Made by a program: the position numbers and the translations under genes. From Cyclina sinensis (Eukaryota > Mollusca > Bivalvia > Venerida > Veneridae), in the NCBI GenBank assembly GCA_012932295.1, contig JAAONU010000013.1, positions 8,210,821 through 8,274,820 of the forward strand: a DNA stretch of 64,000 bases, written 5' to 3'. Position 1 is the first letter of the stretch, and each line of letters begins with the position of its first letter. Below are positions 23,461 to 36,893 of the stretch, one piece after another. Below the pieces are notes generated by a model. That model was not told the origin of the DNA. It worked only from the letters and a program-made list of their open reading frames with translations, and did no database searches.

Positions 23461-26400
23461 ACTTTTTACAAGAATAAATGTAACAATTCTTCAGTGAAAT
23501 AAATCCCTTTAATTATGCATATTCATTTGCCAAAGTTCTGGAGGAGTTGTGCTTCACGAGTGGTAGTCCAGTCTATTTACATTCGAGTAACTGAGACAGC
23601 TGTTCAATGTATGAATAAATTATTTGTTTCATGTCATTTCCTTACACCTATAAAAATCTGCTCTCAACCGTCTACTTTTCAGATCAGCCTTGTTGTTTAA
23701 TTTGTTCGAACAAACGAAGATTATTTTTATGTTCATATCAACTTTTTGTTATAAATATCATAGAGTGTGATTGAAAACATACCAAATAAGAAATAACACT
23801 TAGTGAACAAAACCAAACGTAAAACAAAGTTTTATCTATCGTCTTCCTAGTTTAAATTTCTTCGAAGTTCGCACAAATACAAGCTCAATCTTTGAGAAAG
23901 TATACTGTTGAAATAAGATTAGCACAAATATAAAGATATGAAGTATAAATATTTACATGGATTTTGTTGTCTCATTTCAAACTCACCGACAATGTAAAAT
24001 GTCTGGAATTCAATACATTTGATATGTTTTATAATTATCGGGTTATTTAGAAAAATCTACCGGAGTCGTCACCAATTGTTGTGTGTAAAAACTCTCAGTT
24101 ATCGTCTGCTGAAACGTTCTTGAAAAAAAAAATGAACAAAGGGACACCCTTACATGACATAAGGAAAATGCAAGACAATTTTGAAAATGTTTACTGGTGT
24201 TTTCCTGATATTAAACCTTTCTTGGTTGATATTGTTTTCAGTGTAAAATATAGAACTTAAGCCTTTTGACAAAAAGTAAATACTACTTAGACTGTGGATT
24301 ATGAGTAATTTTAAGCCTATTTCTGCGTGGAGCTAGATCCCCTTTTGCCGGCTCACGTCAGCGAGCCGGTATTACGATAGAATTTAACTTGAAAAACAAC
24401 GAAAACCAAGTTAGAACTCCAAACATTTCCGAAACTTCAAAGCCGCCTGGCTTCCAGTTTCAAGAGGTTGTAGTTCAGAAAAGCTGGAGACCAAATATTA
24501 CGTTACGCGAAATCAACCAATAGAAAGCCCGCTTTTCAAAGCAGACATATGCCCCCGTATTCGGAGGCCATTATCATTGACGCAATGCACACTTTAATGC
24601 GCAAAGGCACATGAAACGTTTTAGCAAGGTGCTTTGATAATCTACTTTTTTATATACTGTTAACTTAAAAATACCATCATTAACAGAAAACAATATCTAA
24701 GCCAAATATAGAGCAAGAGTTACATCGACTATTTTTCTTCGTTTCTCACTGTTGTCACCGTCACTCAAGCTCATTTCGTTTAGAGATCCTGCGTCTTTCG
24801 GGATTTAGGATAGAATACAGAATGGAGTTCATTTCGCGAAATGGACTTTACGTCTACGAAATGGAAAGAATGACTTTAATGTTGGTATTATCTTTATTTT
24901 CTTGGTTAAATGTAATAAATCAATGATACACCTATATTATGACTCCTTTTGTAATTATGTTTCACTAATAGATGTTCCAAATATAACCATTTATTGTGAC
25001 CGCGCCATACGAAGTGGACATTCTCTTTCAAAAATACCAACTATTGGGACTTCTGTTGTTTTAATTATAGTGAGCACATTAAATAAAGGATATATCCCAT
25101 GTGGGAAGCGGAAATTATCTGTATACATATATATTTGGTATCATATCAAACTATAAGTGCTTTCACAGGAAACAGCAGCTTACAAACGGACTGCGGTGTG
25201 CACATGTGCATCTTTTCATCGGATATATGTTCACAACTACCTTGTGTTTGATCAAAACTTTTGTCGTCATTTCCATATATCCGCAAAGCATTCAAATAAC
25301 AAGGTCAATGTCACAGCTATTCCCCTGTCCAGGGAGTGAGGGGGTGCAATTGTCTAGTGTATTACAATACAGACTAGCTCATGGTATGCTTTATTTAGTA
25401 CCGTTCATACATTTTATAAAGCCTGTAATGACTTCTTGCTTCTTTCAACAGTGTGTGGTATTGCAACATTCATATGTTACCTAAATGCTGTTAGTAAATT
25501 AATTCTTTGTGTGAGCGAGCTGCAAAACAGTCACCCATAGTTACTAAATATAAATATCTAAGCGAGCCGCTACTAGCTTTTTTTAAACGGTAAACTTGTT
25601 ACTTTTCACAATAATAGTCAGGAAGTCAGGAGATCATAATATGTACATTCTACATTTAGGAGCTTAGCTCCACAGTAAGAGATCGTTTTGAACCTTTTCA
25701 ACACATATAAGATAATCAATGTAGACATTTGCCTACTGAACAAATTTGAGCTTAAACGATTTCGCCAAAACGTAAGCACTTTTTTAAGTCAAATCCTCTT
25801 CGTCATAGAGATACAATTATTTAAATCATTGTGGCAACAAAAGATACAGATGCGTTCACAGTAGCCTGTGACTTTCAATTAAATTAAATTTTGGAAAGAA
25901 GTTCCTATTTTTTTTCTATCATTTTTATAGAAATACAGAAGTCAATTATTTGTAACAAAATGAATCTGAGTTCTTATGATATATATATCAATTCAATGCT
26001 TTGATTATTGTCAAGCGGGGATGGTTAATTAGACATCGAAGCTGCTTATAATTTATTTTGCTTATGTTTTAGCATCTGTGAATTTCTAGCAGTTTTGTGT
26101 CATTTGAAAAAGGGACGGGAGTTCATATATAAATCACTGTAGTTATGTTAATTTTTTTTTTGATTGACACATTGTTTTGTTGTCTTTTGAAGTGTATTTA
26201 TCCCATAAGGGAGAGATTAGCTACGATAATATAAGTGAACAAGACGGTAACCGAACTTCTTTTGCGTTGTTTATGAGCGACAGTCCAGAAAAGAAAGACG
26301 GTGACAATTAAAAACGAAAAATAATCGCTTAAATGTATGTTTTTGATCATTGTACTTATATACTTATATAATTTGAAATAAATCAGTTAAATAGACTATG

Positions 26401-29400
26401 CGTTTAATATGATCCAAACGAGAAACATGGTAAAGTTATCTAATTCGATTAAACAAGAGTTTACAATGAAATATTTCTTTTATTTGAAGTTTCAAATTAA
26501 CCCAATGCCCAGTGTTGGAGTGAAAAAAGATTATTGACATCAAGTTATCAAGGATACTGTTCTTATAACTGGTACTTGAATGTCCTCAAAATGTTAAAAG
26601 TTTGAATGTAATAATTTTGATCGTTTTTAAAAAGTAATAGTATAATTATCAGAAAAGAATCGTACAAACGTATTTTTGATTGAAACTCTAATTTTTGTTG
26701 CGATGTATACAACCACTTTATCTCTTAAGAATCATTATCAACAAGTTTGAATAACCATGCTACACAGCAGATAAGTTATCATTGAAATAGCAAGTGTTGT
26801 GTCTGTTTATCTGAAGTCAAAAAATAACCTAAATAATGTGCCAAACAACAGTTCGAGTGTTTCGAAACTTCCCGTGTGAATGTTTTGAATTTAAAGCTCG
26901 TTCATCATTCTCCGATGACGCCTGATAAGCCTTGGCATGAGAAGCAGATAAAGATTAGTTAGTTATGGTTGCAGAAGGGAAAAAAACGGGAAAAACTGAA
27001 TACATGTACGTATAAAATGGGGGAAAAGAAAAAAAGTATTGGAGGTAAGCAAAACTTACTATATGAACATATGGTTAACTAATTTGGGTGTTACTGATGT
27101 TCAAATGCTAAACAAATCTAGCAATGATAATAATAATAATAATAATAAAAATAACTCATCAGAATTCTGCTACATCTCATTAAAATTTGAGTGACCTACC
27201 CCTGCACGACCAGACATTAAATGAATATCAAAAAAAAACAAAAAACATTTATTCTGTAGTTTCATAAAAATCTGACAGGAGTGTAATGTGGACGAATACC
27301 AAGTCAGCACTCTAAATAGGTATATCTACTGGAGGAAAAAGGGGTCATTGCTCGGTAAAAATTTTCAGGTTATAGCAAATATATGCTGTGCACAAGTACT
27401 CTTTATGTAAGCTATAAGCAAATTATTTTAGTTCATTCAAAAGTATTTTGGAAAGGATGTCTGGAGAAGGCTAAAGCAGACACCACAATAGAACATACAG
27501 AAGGTGAACCAAAGGAGAATTAATTATAACATTTTATTGCCTATCCTAAACTAAAAAAATAGTTAATCGTATATTATTTTTTAGAAACAAAACGGCTTCG
27601 AAAGTTTTATAAAGAACGTTGTATAAGCTATTTAGACAAAACATCACGCGTGCTATTCAAATAGTTCCAGACACAGAAATTGAATTACCTACCATGTCGT
27701 GACCCCGTGTTTCTTTAAAGTAAATAACTTTGGTGTATAAGGCGAAGGATAAGCATATAGGAGATAAAATAATTTAGCAGGAGGCAGAGATTTTGGCTGA
27801 AGCACAAGCCACCTGCGATTTTCTAAAACTATGCATTCGCAGATATACATTGCCTTCTAAAATAAACGTCACACAGGATAGAGAGAAACTGTTCACTTAG
27901 AAAAGGTATATCACTATAATGTCTTTGTTCTAGCCTGCAATTTAAACATTTCATCTATTAGAAGATATCGACAAAGACACAGAAAAGGGAACAATTTTAA
28001 AGAGAGATAATTCAAGAGCTTTGAGCAAGTGATCGAGCTATGAGCAACTGCGGCGCTTTGCGTAAATTACTATGCTACACGCGTGATATTACGCTTTTCA
28101 AGAATGGCTTTGCTATCAGCGAGCGACAGCGTGATGAAAGGGTGACCACCCTTTGATCTGGTGACAGCATTTTGACTGAATGACAAAGCGATGTGGAGTG
28201 ACTTAGCTATGACCGAGTAAAAGCGCCGTGAGCGAGTGGCACTGATCTGAGCAACTGACAGTGCTATGAATATTATAGCAACGCGATAAGAGAGGGACTT
28301 CTTTATGAGCGAGTGACAACACTATGGCCGAATAGCAATGTTTTCAGCAAGCGACGGTTGTTTTTTGTAAATGTTGGATTAATACGCCAATGATAGCACC
28401 AATAGCTACTGTTAAAGCTGTATTCGATAAAATGCATATTTATTTAAAGAAGATATCATATAGGGTGAATTCTAAAAATATTATTACCTATCGTAGAAAA
28501 AAATGGTATAAGTTATCATCAGTAAAAAATGTCAGCCTTTTTCATTTTCGTTCAATTTTCGTTACAGTTCAAATTATTCTGGAATATTCCTTAAACTAAA
28601 TTAAATTTGAACGCTTAGCATTTCAATATCAACTATGTCTAGATTAAACACCCCTAAGATAAAAAGTGTTTTATTCATTTTAAACATTATTGTTCATGCT
28701 TTGAAACTGCTTTAAGAGCATTTTCTTTTTACATCAACTGTAGAAATTTTTGAAAACGGCATAACATAAGGAAGTCACAATTTACCCACACTGGTCTAGC
28801 GTCTAGGTCTAGGCCAACAACATTCGATTACTTTGTTCTTTTCTGCAGGTTTCGTCGGAAGTTCTTTCGTTATATACTCGTATTTGCCGCCGTGGCAAAC
28901 CCGAAGTATATCGGATTTGAATGATTTCCCAATATCAGAATAGTATGACTATTTTTGTAGAGTTGATACAGTGCATGCAACAAGTTTCTCCATTCTGAAT
29001 AAGTGTAACGCTTTTGTAATTTCTTACGCATAACAATACTGTTTAAACACAGGAAACATATTCTCATGTCTGCAATTTCCGCCGAAAATGATAGTATTTT
29101 GATTGACAAATACATCTGGTACTTTTTTGGCCTCGACCCTGCGTTATATCAGACAGGTCGATATTTATATGGGTTAGACAAATGTATATAACTCTTGTTC
29201 TGACGTCTACTGATTATATCGTTGTCGTCCATAGCGAACACTCACGAGAAAATATATGAAGTGATTGTGATTCATCAGTGATAAATGATTTCAAGAAAAA
29301 TATTTATTTGTTAAATACATTAATGTGAATTACTTTTTCTCTCAAATATTTGAGAAAAATTAACAGCAGGCTGACTTTGAATTTTTCACACGAAAACATG

Positions 29401-31640
29401 AACAAGGTTTGAGCTATTTATGTCAATAACGCTGAGTTATTGATAGACGGGGACATTAAAATGACTTAGGTTATTTCCCTTGAACATTAATACTGTTGTA
29501 CAAAACAAGTTGACTTCCTTTAAAAAGTTAGCCAAAGAGAGGTCAGTAGCTGTCGTCACTGAGAGAATGAATCTACTTGTTTCCAAGATCATTTTGAATT
29601 TTTTAAACGTTCTGTGACTTAAATAATTTTAAAAACTAGTAACCGAACTATTATTAATAATTTATACCTTATTAGGGAAAATGACCGAAACTGACTATAA
29701 TTTAGTTATTTCAAATGTTTTTTAGAGACGTATCTATCATTTAAATGAATGAAACATATTAAGATAACCTCATGTATTTCATACCTTGTAGAATCTTGGG
29801 GATCTTCTTATAAGCCCCTAAGGCTTTACTCCCCCCCCCCTCTTTTACAACAATGCATGTAGCTGTTGAAGCCAGAACTCCCATGTTAAGCTGCTGCTTT
29901 TTTAGGCTCATTAAGTTTTGTTTTCCCTTTCAAGCTTTTATTACACATTTCTTAGTCCAAATATTTTACAAAATAATCAGCCATAGTATCTGTTAAGCTG
30001 GACTAAATATTAAAAGGGCGTAAATTTGATCCAAATCGAGGAAATGGACTTGTCAAAAATGATCTGGAATTCGTAAAAAATATTTACCATTTTTTCATGA
30101 CCATGGCTAAATATTAATTTGTTCAACAGGCTGATGAGTTTCTAAGAAAAAAAAATGCATTTTAGAATTCGTAGTTTTTAAAAAAGTAGCATGCATTATA
30201 AGAAATGCATCCCTATACTAGTAATTGTATTTTGTGTTTAGTTAAGGGAATGCAAAATTATTCTGTACGTTCTGTTCATAATGGGCCGTTTTAACCATGG
30301 GCCGTTTTGACCCGATGTTAAATTTTGGTTTCGTTTATATAAATTCGTATTTTGATTCGGAGCATGCGAACAACTATCTTTGTAGACTGGTTTTCATGAT
30401 TTTAGGCTTAATGTGAGAGCATTAATTAAAATTTGATACGTAAAAATGGATGCCGCCAGCAATTAAAGCCAACACTGTGGATAGGTCTGATGACCTCTCC
30501 AATAAGTAATACAGTCAAAAACGAACACAGACAAGCTGGCTGCTTAAAAGGCATCCAATGGGTGATGCTGAATAATTAATTGTACATCTTGATGCAATAT
30601 TTCTTGCATATTGATAGTTAGGTTCTTGCTTTATTGTTTCTGTCCACGTAAGTAAATATTTTCAGTGTGTAAAACAGTTAACAAGTAATTTTATTACAAT
30701 TAAAATATAGTAAGTCGTTACAAGCACAGGATATAATGAAAACACTATAAAACATAACTTTTGATCACTAAACAACTATCATCTAATTTTAGAAAATAAA
30801 TAAAGTATTGTGAATGGAGCTAAAAAGGAGAACAACAAATCAATTTTAAATTTTACAAAGACTTACATTTCCAGTGTTCATTATAATCGGCAGGGCCTTA
30901 ATTGAGAATCTGCTTGTCTGTCTCTGGCGCCGTCCTATTACCCAAAACGACAACCACCGTGCAATTGCACCTGCCGTGAGTATACCCGCGACCAAAGGCA
31001 GTTCTTATTTTGTGACTTGGGCGTATCATTGATGTATTTGAATCGAGTCTCAAATATACTGAAAGTTGTAATTAAAAAGATAATAAAAAATCAATCTTTG
31101 ATGATATTAATTAAAATATTGCACACTTGTTCGATGTTTTTTGAAGGTCTGTTGTTCTTTGTGCCGAGGATAAGTGTCAAGAACAAATCAGTGTGACGGG
31201 TTTATCAATTCATTTGCTTCAGTCTCTGAACCAATTAAGACGTCATTTACAGTCTAAACATGGACAGCAGAACATAAAAGGTGAGCTTACATCATTTCAC
31301 GAGGGGATACGGTTCAATACGTCAGTCACTATGTTCAGCTTCAGAATTTCCGATGTTCACTTTGGTTCATATTTTGTTTTTGCATGTATCCCTTTTTCTT
31401 TTCATGAAGCACACAACTTTTTCAAGTGTTATAGCAAGACACCTACTACTGTAAATAAGAATACCCCTGCCTAGTTTATTCAGTATTGACTTTTAGCAGT
31501 AATAAGTTCCTTTGAAATCTGAATTCGAAATAAAAACGTTGATCACGATGTTTGTAACAATAAATGTTAATTTGTCGAAAAGTCATACTAAACAAGATAC
31601 GGAGACCATACTAGGCTTTTACTGAGTCCGTTCATGAATA
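23461..31640. other. Non-coding flank upstream of lectin A, inside the duplication
   Basis: No gene supported. Short frames (23515, 24902, 25101, 28390, 28870, 31193) are not kept intact as coding units in copy B, except where the DNA itself is near identical. Contains the degenerate minisatellite at 28010-28365, a stem (CCGGCTC/GAGCCGG) at about 24349-24370 and an AAT microsatellite near 27125. The lectin promoter should lie just above 23460; a TTATAG element sits near 23650 but I cannot fix a start site. Confidence 0.55.
28010..28365. repeat. Degenerate minisatellite (TATGAGCGAGTGACA-like, about 20-22 bp)
   Basis: Words such as GAGCAAGTGATC, GCGAGCGACAGCG, GAGCGAGTGGCAC, GAGCGAGTGACAAC and CAAGCGACGG recur with irregular spacing. 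The same block is at 50555-50905 in copy B. Confidence 0.5.
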
Positions 31641-32189
31641 GTAATTTTATGTACAGGAGGGCAATGATGGCCCTATATCGCTCACCTGAGAACCATTGTA
31701 GATATTGTTGTAACTTCATTTATCAAAAACACCAGTTTTCAGTGCAAGTAATTTTTAAAAACACTGGTCAACCAAGTGCTTAAAATAGCACACTATTTAA
31801 CCGTCCATTTTTAGGTTAATATTAAGAGAAGAAGGTTAAAACCTTATATTCAGAACACGATATCGTCTCAGTAGAGTGCGATGCAATTCATGTTGAGTGT
31901 TTTTATAAAGCCTGTTTGCAATTTGGTACGTTGATGATCAGTGAATTACTGTGTTTTCGACAAAACTGCAATGTTTACGGTCCTTTTTTTCATGAACAAA
32001 CACAGTTATAGCAATAAAATGCATTGTTCCATGTCAATTTATTAACTTCTATCTTATGCCAACTTTTTTTGTCTGATACCCCCGAAAGTTGACCAGAAAA
32101 AAAATTGTATATACTTTCCGCCATTTTGGAAAACAACGATTCCATTTTAATATTGATTTCATTGTAATTCAAGCAAAAGCTGCTTCGCA

Positions 32190-32745
32190 GTTAGAAACAT
32201 TCGCCACTAAACTAGGTGATGCCCTAAGGGAAATAACCGAAATAAAGGTCTGTCTTTAGGGGTTGTTCAGTCTTAAACAAACCATTCTTATTTACCATGG
32301 TGCAGTTGAAAATAATGTGAACAGAAACGCCGTTTGGAGATATCGTTGGAATCGCATGCCATTTGGAAGATCAGAGCACCTGAATATTTTCAGCACTATC
32401 TAGATGATAACTTTGCTGGTCTCAGTGGTATCAAGACTTTTTGCGGATGACGTAATTATGTACGAAAAAGGCCTCATGATAATAATTACCATAAATTGTT
32501 CAACAAATTAGTAGAAAAACACAGTAAGCTGAACACAGACAAGATGCAGTTGCAAAAAACAGAAAGGCAATTTGTAGGTCATTTACTCAAGGATAAGGGA
32601 TCGAACTTCGATCCGGTGAAGGTGGAAGCTGTCACGAAGATGCAAACACCTACGAACGAGAAATGTGTGCAGCATTTTTAGGTCTTGTCAACTATCTAAG
32701 AAGTTAAAATTCCTGCGGGGAGAAATTTTAAAATTTTTAATTCTA
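32190..32745 (+). pseudogene. Ty3/gypsy reverse transcriptase fragment (copy A)
   Basis: Broken frames contain RMPFG-like and FAGLSGIKT-like blocks with a remnant of the catalytic DD region, then LNTDKMQLQKTERQFVGHLL (32496-32681), the typical C-terminal RT stretch, and a VNYL-like end. Stops and frameshifts throughout. The pol order resumes at about 33430. The equivalent in copy B is at 54581-55195. Confidence 0.75.
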
Positions 32746-33425
32746 GATTTATAGTTTACGTTTGTGAAATCAATATTTAAGCGACTGACTCCAAGAATAC
32801 AGCTTAATTGTTTTCCTAAAATCAAAAAGATGTTAATCTACTATGGATTAAACAAAATATTATGCTTCTAGGACTTGAAACCAATCCCCTTTCGACCAGT
32901 AAAATTAAGAGAAGCGATCTATCCCACTGAGCCACAACGTGTTAATACTACTACTACATCTCAAATTTAATAATAAAACAAAACGTATCTACCCATTTAC
33001 TAACTGAGTTATTTGTTTACCGATGAAAGTGTGTTGAAAAGATTACTGTGCTGAGAGTATAAAAAGGAGGTAACCACTGTGTCGAGTTTGACGCCATATG
33101 TAGTCAATTAACCGATTGCCGAAGTAATTGGATACTTTGAAAATAAAAAAATACGACATTTTATCTCTTTTTTTTAAATTTCAAAACAATATTCTTTTAT
33201 TTTTAATATAGATGAAAATGTGTGCACGTCTTAGTAGTTCTTACTAATAATTTATTAATTATAATTATATTAATTATAAATGACTATTTAAAAATAACCA
33301 CAATCGTGTACTGTTGACATATCATGTGCCCCTGCATCTATCGATGATAGTGCCCGTGCTCCATTGCTTTAAGCTATAGACAGGTCATGTCCTCCATAGT
33401 TCTAAACTAAAATGCATACCAATGC
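32746..33425. repeat. Insert in gypsy pol containing a type II tRNA-like SINE head (minus)
   Basis: Pol is interrupted here. On the minus strand, 32942-32862 has A box TGGCTCAGTGGGATAGA, a TTAA-containing anticodon loop, a long variable arm and B box GGTTTCAAGTCC, resembling a class II tRNA (Leu-like). The same block is at 55309-55374. The right end of the segmental duplication (33163) falls inside this stretch. 33164-33425 has no assignment. Confidence 0.5.
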
Positions 33426-35290
33426 CATGTGGGCTCAAGCCCGCAGGGAACAAAGTTCTTGGACAAGCTTAGCGAACTTTGTGAACCATTAAGGGAACTT
33501 GCCAACCGGGATGTGGTGTACAAAAAGAATGATGTTCACAATGAAGCGTTCGCCATACTTTAGAGAGCTGTGTGAGATGCAACTCTGCTCCGATACTACG
33601 ATCCGAAACTGGAAACGGTCATTCAATTTGATTCTTCTGATTGTGGACTAAGTCTTGGTGGTGTCTAGCTACACAATGGATAACATGTTGCTTATGCAAG
33701 TCTTTCCAAACTGGAAGTGTCAAACTCAGTGAGAAAGAGTGCCGTTTTTAGTTTCTTAAAATGTCATCATCTCGTGTACGGACGTCACGTGATCGCAGAC
33801 TGTTGGAAATAATAAGCAAGAAAGACCCGTACAAAGCTCCGAAAAGACTACAAAGAATGTTCCAAAAATAAGCAATATAAAACAATGAAACACGCTAAAA
33901 AAGGAAACACATGTACAGAGTTTATTTGACAAAGGGAAACGCTTCTAAATTCGAGGAAGTGCTGTTGTCAGGTTATGCGTAAGAAATCGAATCGACCCGT
34001 ATGACGGACTATCTAGCAGTCTCACCTGAAAGGCAGATTCGAATTAAGCAAGCTACAAGCGAAGATCCAGCTCTTCAAACACTAATTGAATGGTTGGAAT
34101 GAGGTAACGTCTACACAGGTTTCACCGTATTTTTCTGAGCGAGATGAATTATCAGTGGAAATTGGGATCATATGTCGCGGTGATAGATGTATTATTCCAA
34201 CAAGTATGCGAAGAGAAATACTAGAGCTAGTTCATTCTCATATCGGAGCTGAGGGTTGTTTAAAAAGAGCCAGATCGTGCGTATACTGGCCGAACATAAC
34301 GACTCAGATTAAAGACTACATTAGTAAATGTGTCACTTGTCAATCAATGGAAAGAAAGCAATGCAAAGAAATGTCCGTGAAGTTAGCAGCCTAGTTTGTA
34401 CCATTGAACAGTAATGAAATACCAGGCAGGTCATGGGCAAAAATTGGGACTGATGTGTTCACATTCAGTGAGAACAATTATTTGGTGACAGTTGACTATT
34501 TCAGCAATTTCTGTGAAGAAGATCGTTTATATGAAACAACATCAAAAGAAATAATTGGCAAATTAAAACAACATTTCGCCAGACACTGGATACCGGAACA
34601 GGTTATTTCTGACAATGCTATTGTGTACAAATCTCAGAAGTTCAGAACATTTTCAAGTACACATATCACATCATCAGCAAGATACCCGCAGTCGAATGGC
34701 AAGCTGAAGATGCAGTGAAGACAGCTATTTCGTATTTTGAAGAAAGCGAAACAGTCACACACAGACCCTATGTTTGCGCTGTTGAATTTTCGCAACTCCC
34801 CTCAGTAATCAACGGATTACAGTCCTGTTCAACAACTGATCAATAGACACACTTGAACATGGCTTCCAGAAAGATCGTTGCAGCTACACCCTAGCATATC
34901 GTCAAATGTTAAGGCTAATCCGGACAAAAGTAAACGTCGCCAGGCTCGTTACTACAGTAAAAATGCGACTCCGTTTACCCGTTTGAAACAAGGAGATACT
35001 GTGCGAATACAACCACTATCTAGAACGAAAAAAAGCGTGGGAGAAATTGACAGTAGTAGTATAGAAACCGTACACCCGTTCGTATAATGTTCGCACGGAA
35101 GATGGAACCATCTTAAATCGAAACAGAAGACAACTCGAACAAACAAACCTTAAATTGAGCAATGGGAAGAAACTGTAGACACACCAAATATGAGCAACAG
35201 TGGGTTATCGCGCACAGAAAATGCAGAAAAAATGCATGACTACCTGAATCTGGAAAGTGCGCAGACCAGTGCGATTTAAGAACTATGTCC
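33426..35290 (+). pseudogene. Ty3/gypsy RNase H, integrase and C-terminal fragment
   Basis: In order: a QLSELCEPLREL-like RT/RNase H hinge (33440), FDSSDCGLSLGGV (RNase H), ISKKDPYKAPKRLQRM, a zinc-binding HHCC domain (34086-34394: LVHSHIGAEGCLKRARSCVYW, CVTCQSME), integrase core (34404-34718: WAKIGTDVFTF, VDYFSNF, VISDN) and a tail ending RRPVRFKNYVP. Stops at several points. No LTR found on either side, so a truncated remnant. Confidence 0.85.
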
Positions 35291-36893
35291 CATGATGTAT
35301 AGAATATTATAATACGTAGATGTATAATCAAAAATTTAAGACTGAACGTGGCTGTATGAAATTATACTACATACTTTCTGAGTAGATGCAATGATGACTT
35401 TGAAATAAATAATATTCTTCACACATAACAACTTTTCTATTATGGTCATTTAATAATTGATTTGCTTATGATTTGAATTAAGATAATAATTAAGCTTTAT
35501 CATTTTATTAAAATGATAATAAAGGCAGTGTCAAAATTGTAAGTATTGACCAGTCAAGTCAAGTCAACTTTATTGGCAAATTGGCAATTTAAACAAAGCT
35601 AAGTGTCCTTCAGATGATAACTGATTCTAACATGCATTCAGTTTGTCAACACATGGCAAATTTTAATAGTTATACACATCACTTCATACAGAACATTTGT
35701 TCACACATTTTGAATAACTTTGAAATCTTAAAATTAAACACTTTGCTGTGGTATTTCATGATGTAAACTTTAAAACAGTTAAGTATGTAACCCGAGAAAA
35801 TATGGTGAAAAGAAAAAGATATCATGTACCCCGCTGACTGTAAAAAAAAAACAACTTCTTTTGTTGCATGTTGCATTTAAGCCAAATGAAACGATTAAAA
35901 TCAGAAGATGAAGAAACTTGTTCAGTTTTGCTTTGCTGCACTGGTAATAACCCTCTACAAACAGTAACTAATAACCCTGTACAAACAGTAACTAATAACT
36001 CTGTACAAACAGTAACAGAAAAGGACGGCAAAGAAACAACTTGGGTATCCTTCATTTTAATTCAATGGTTTATGATATTAAAACAAAAAACAACAACAGA
36101 ACAGATGCAATTTACCCCCTATAGTTTAGGATGTCAGACATTTCACATGGCACTGCACAAATATTTGGAAATCATCAAATTCGACATTTTTTTCTGTTTT
36201 AATGTGTCGGGGCTCTCTAAAAGACGCCAACACGCCAGAATGAAAGGTGAACGCGCCAACACATGTATGGTTCAGGCGTTGTGTTGGTAACATTGATGTG
36301 CCAATAAGTTGAGTCTTAAGTTAAAGTTCTTTAATTGGAAATTTAGAGTTTTTAACAACTCTAGTTTTACTGACAATTTTCTGCACAGAGGACAGACAGT
36401 TGTAGATAATGGTAATCATTTAGAATGTAAAAACTGTCTGTAAGTTTCAATTTAGTTTATTTACAAAATTGCTCAGTATGTACAGACATAAACTAGAGAA
36501 CAAGGTACGCATACGTAACTTAGCACCAGCAATGATAAACATTATATCTTAACGCAGACAACAGTTGGTTTAACATGTACATTTGATATTCAGAGAAAAT
36601 AAAAATAATTACGAGTACAGTAAGCAAAATAAAATTAGCCGATTGTATGCATAACTATCATATATAAAAACTTATATCTTTATCTAATTTTCTTCCATCT
36701 CTTTTCCTTCTCTTTCTTTTCTTATCCATTTTCTATTTATTTTTGTTTTTGGGTTATCAAAAATATTGTTTCATACAAAATGCATTTTAAAAATGGCACA
36801 GAGAAATAGATGAATACATAAAAAAGCCTACCGAATCTTTGAACATCCTGTAAACACTACACATAAGAATTTTTGCTCTGCCTCTATCAATTG
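35291..36893. other. Mostly unassigned, with small repeats
   Basis: At about 35549-35610 a (GTCAA)n-like run followed by CTTTATTGGCAAATTGGCAA resembles the 3' tail of a minus-strand LINE or SINE. At 35945-36016 a 24-bp unit (TACAAACAGTAACTAATAAC) repeats three times. The open frames at 35868-36290 and 35822-36055 follow that minisatellite and show no domain. Confidence 0.45.

Larger units (their letters stand above)
19450..33163. repeat. Segmental duplication, copy A (direct, about 13.7 kb)
   Basis: Matches about 42320-55581 in the same orientation. Anchors: lectin exon 1 (23460 vs 46376), the flank at 23515-23700 vs 46431-46616 (a 61-codon frame conserved exactly), 26880 vs 49394, 28390 vs 50925, 31193 vs 52823 and 32496 vs 54925. 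The left end fades in diverged sequence near 19450; the right end stops at about 33163, just after TACGACATTTTAT. Copy A has extra blocks at about 25420-25876 and 29462-30484. Similarity is high from lectin exon 1 rightwards and lower from 19.5 to 21 kb. Confidence 0.85.

Noticed and set aside
23515..23700. 61-codon frame identical in both duplication copies (also 46431-46616)
   Set aside because: Identity is explained by near-identical DNA on the promoter side of the lectins; no codon-level evidence of selection.
28010..28365. CRISPR-like array
   Set aside because: Repeats are short, degenerate and irregularly spaced; the context is clearly eukaryotic.
35822..36290. Overlapping frames of 77 and 140 codons on opposite strands
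   Set aside because: Both depend on a 24-bp minisatellite, whose length is a multiple of three and so keeps frames open; no recognisable domain.
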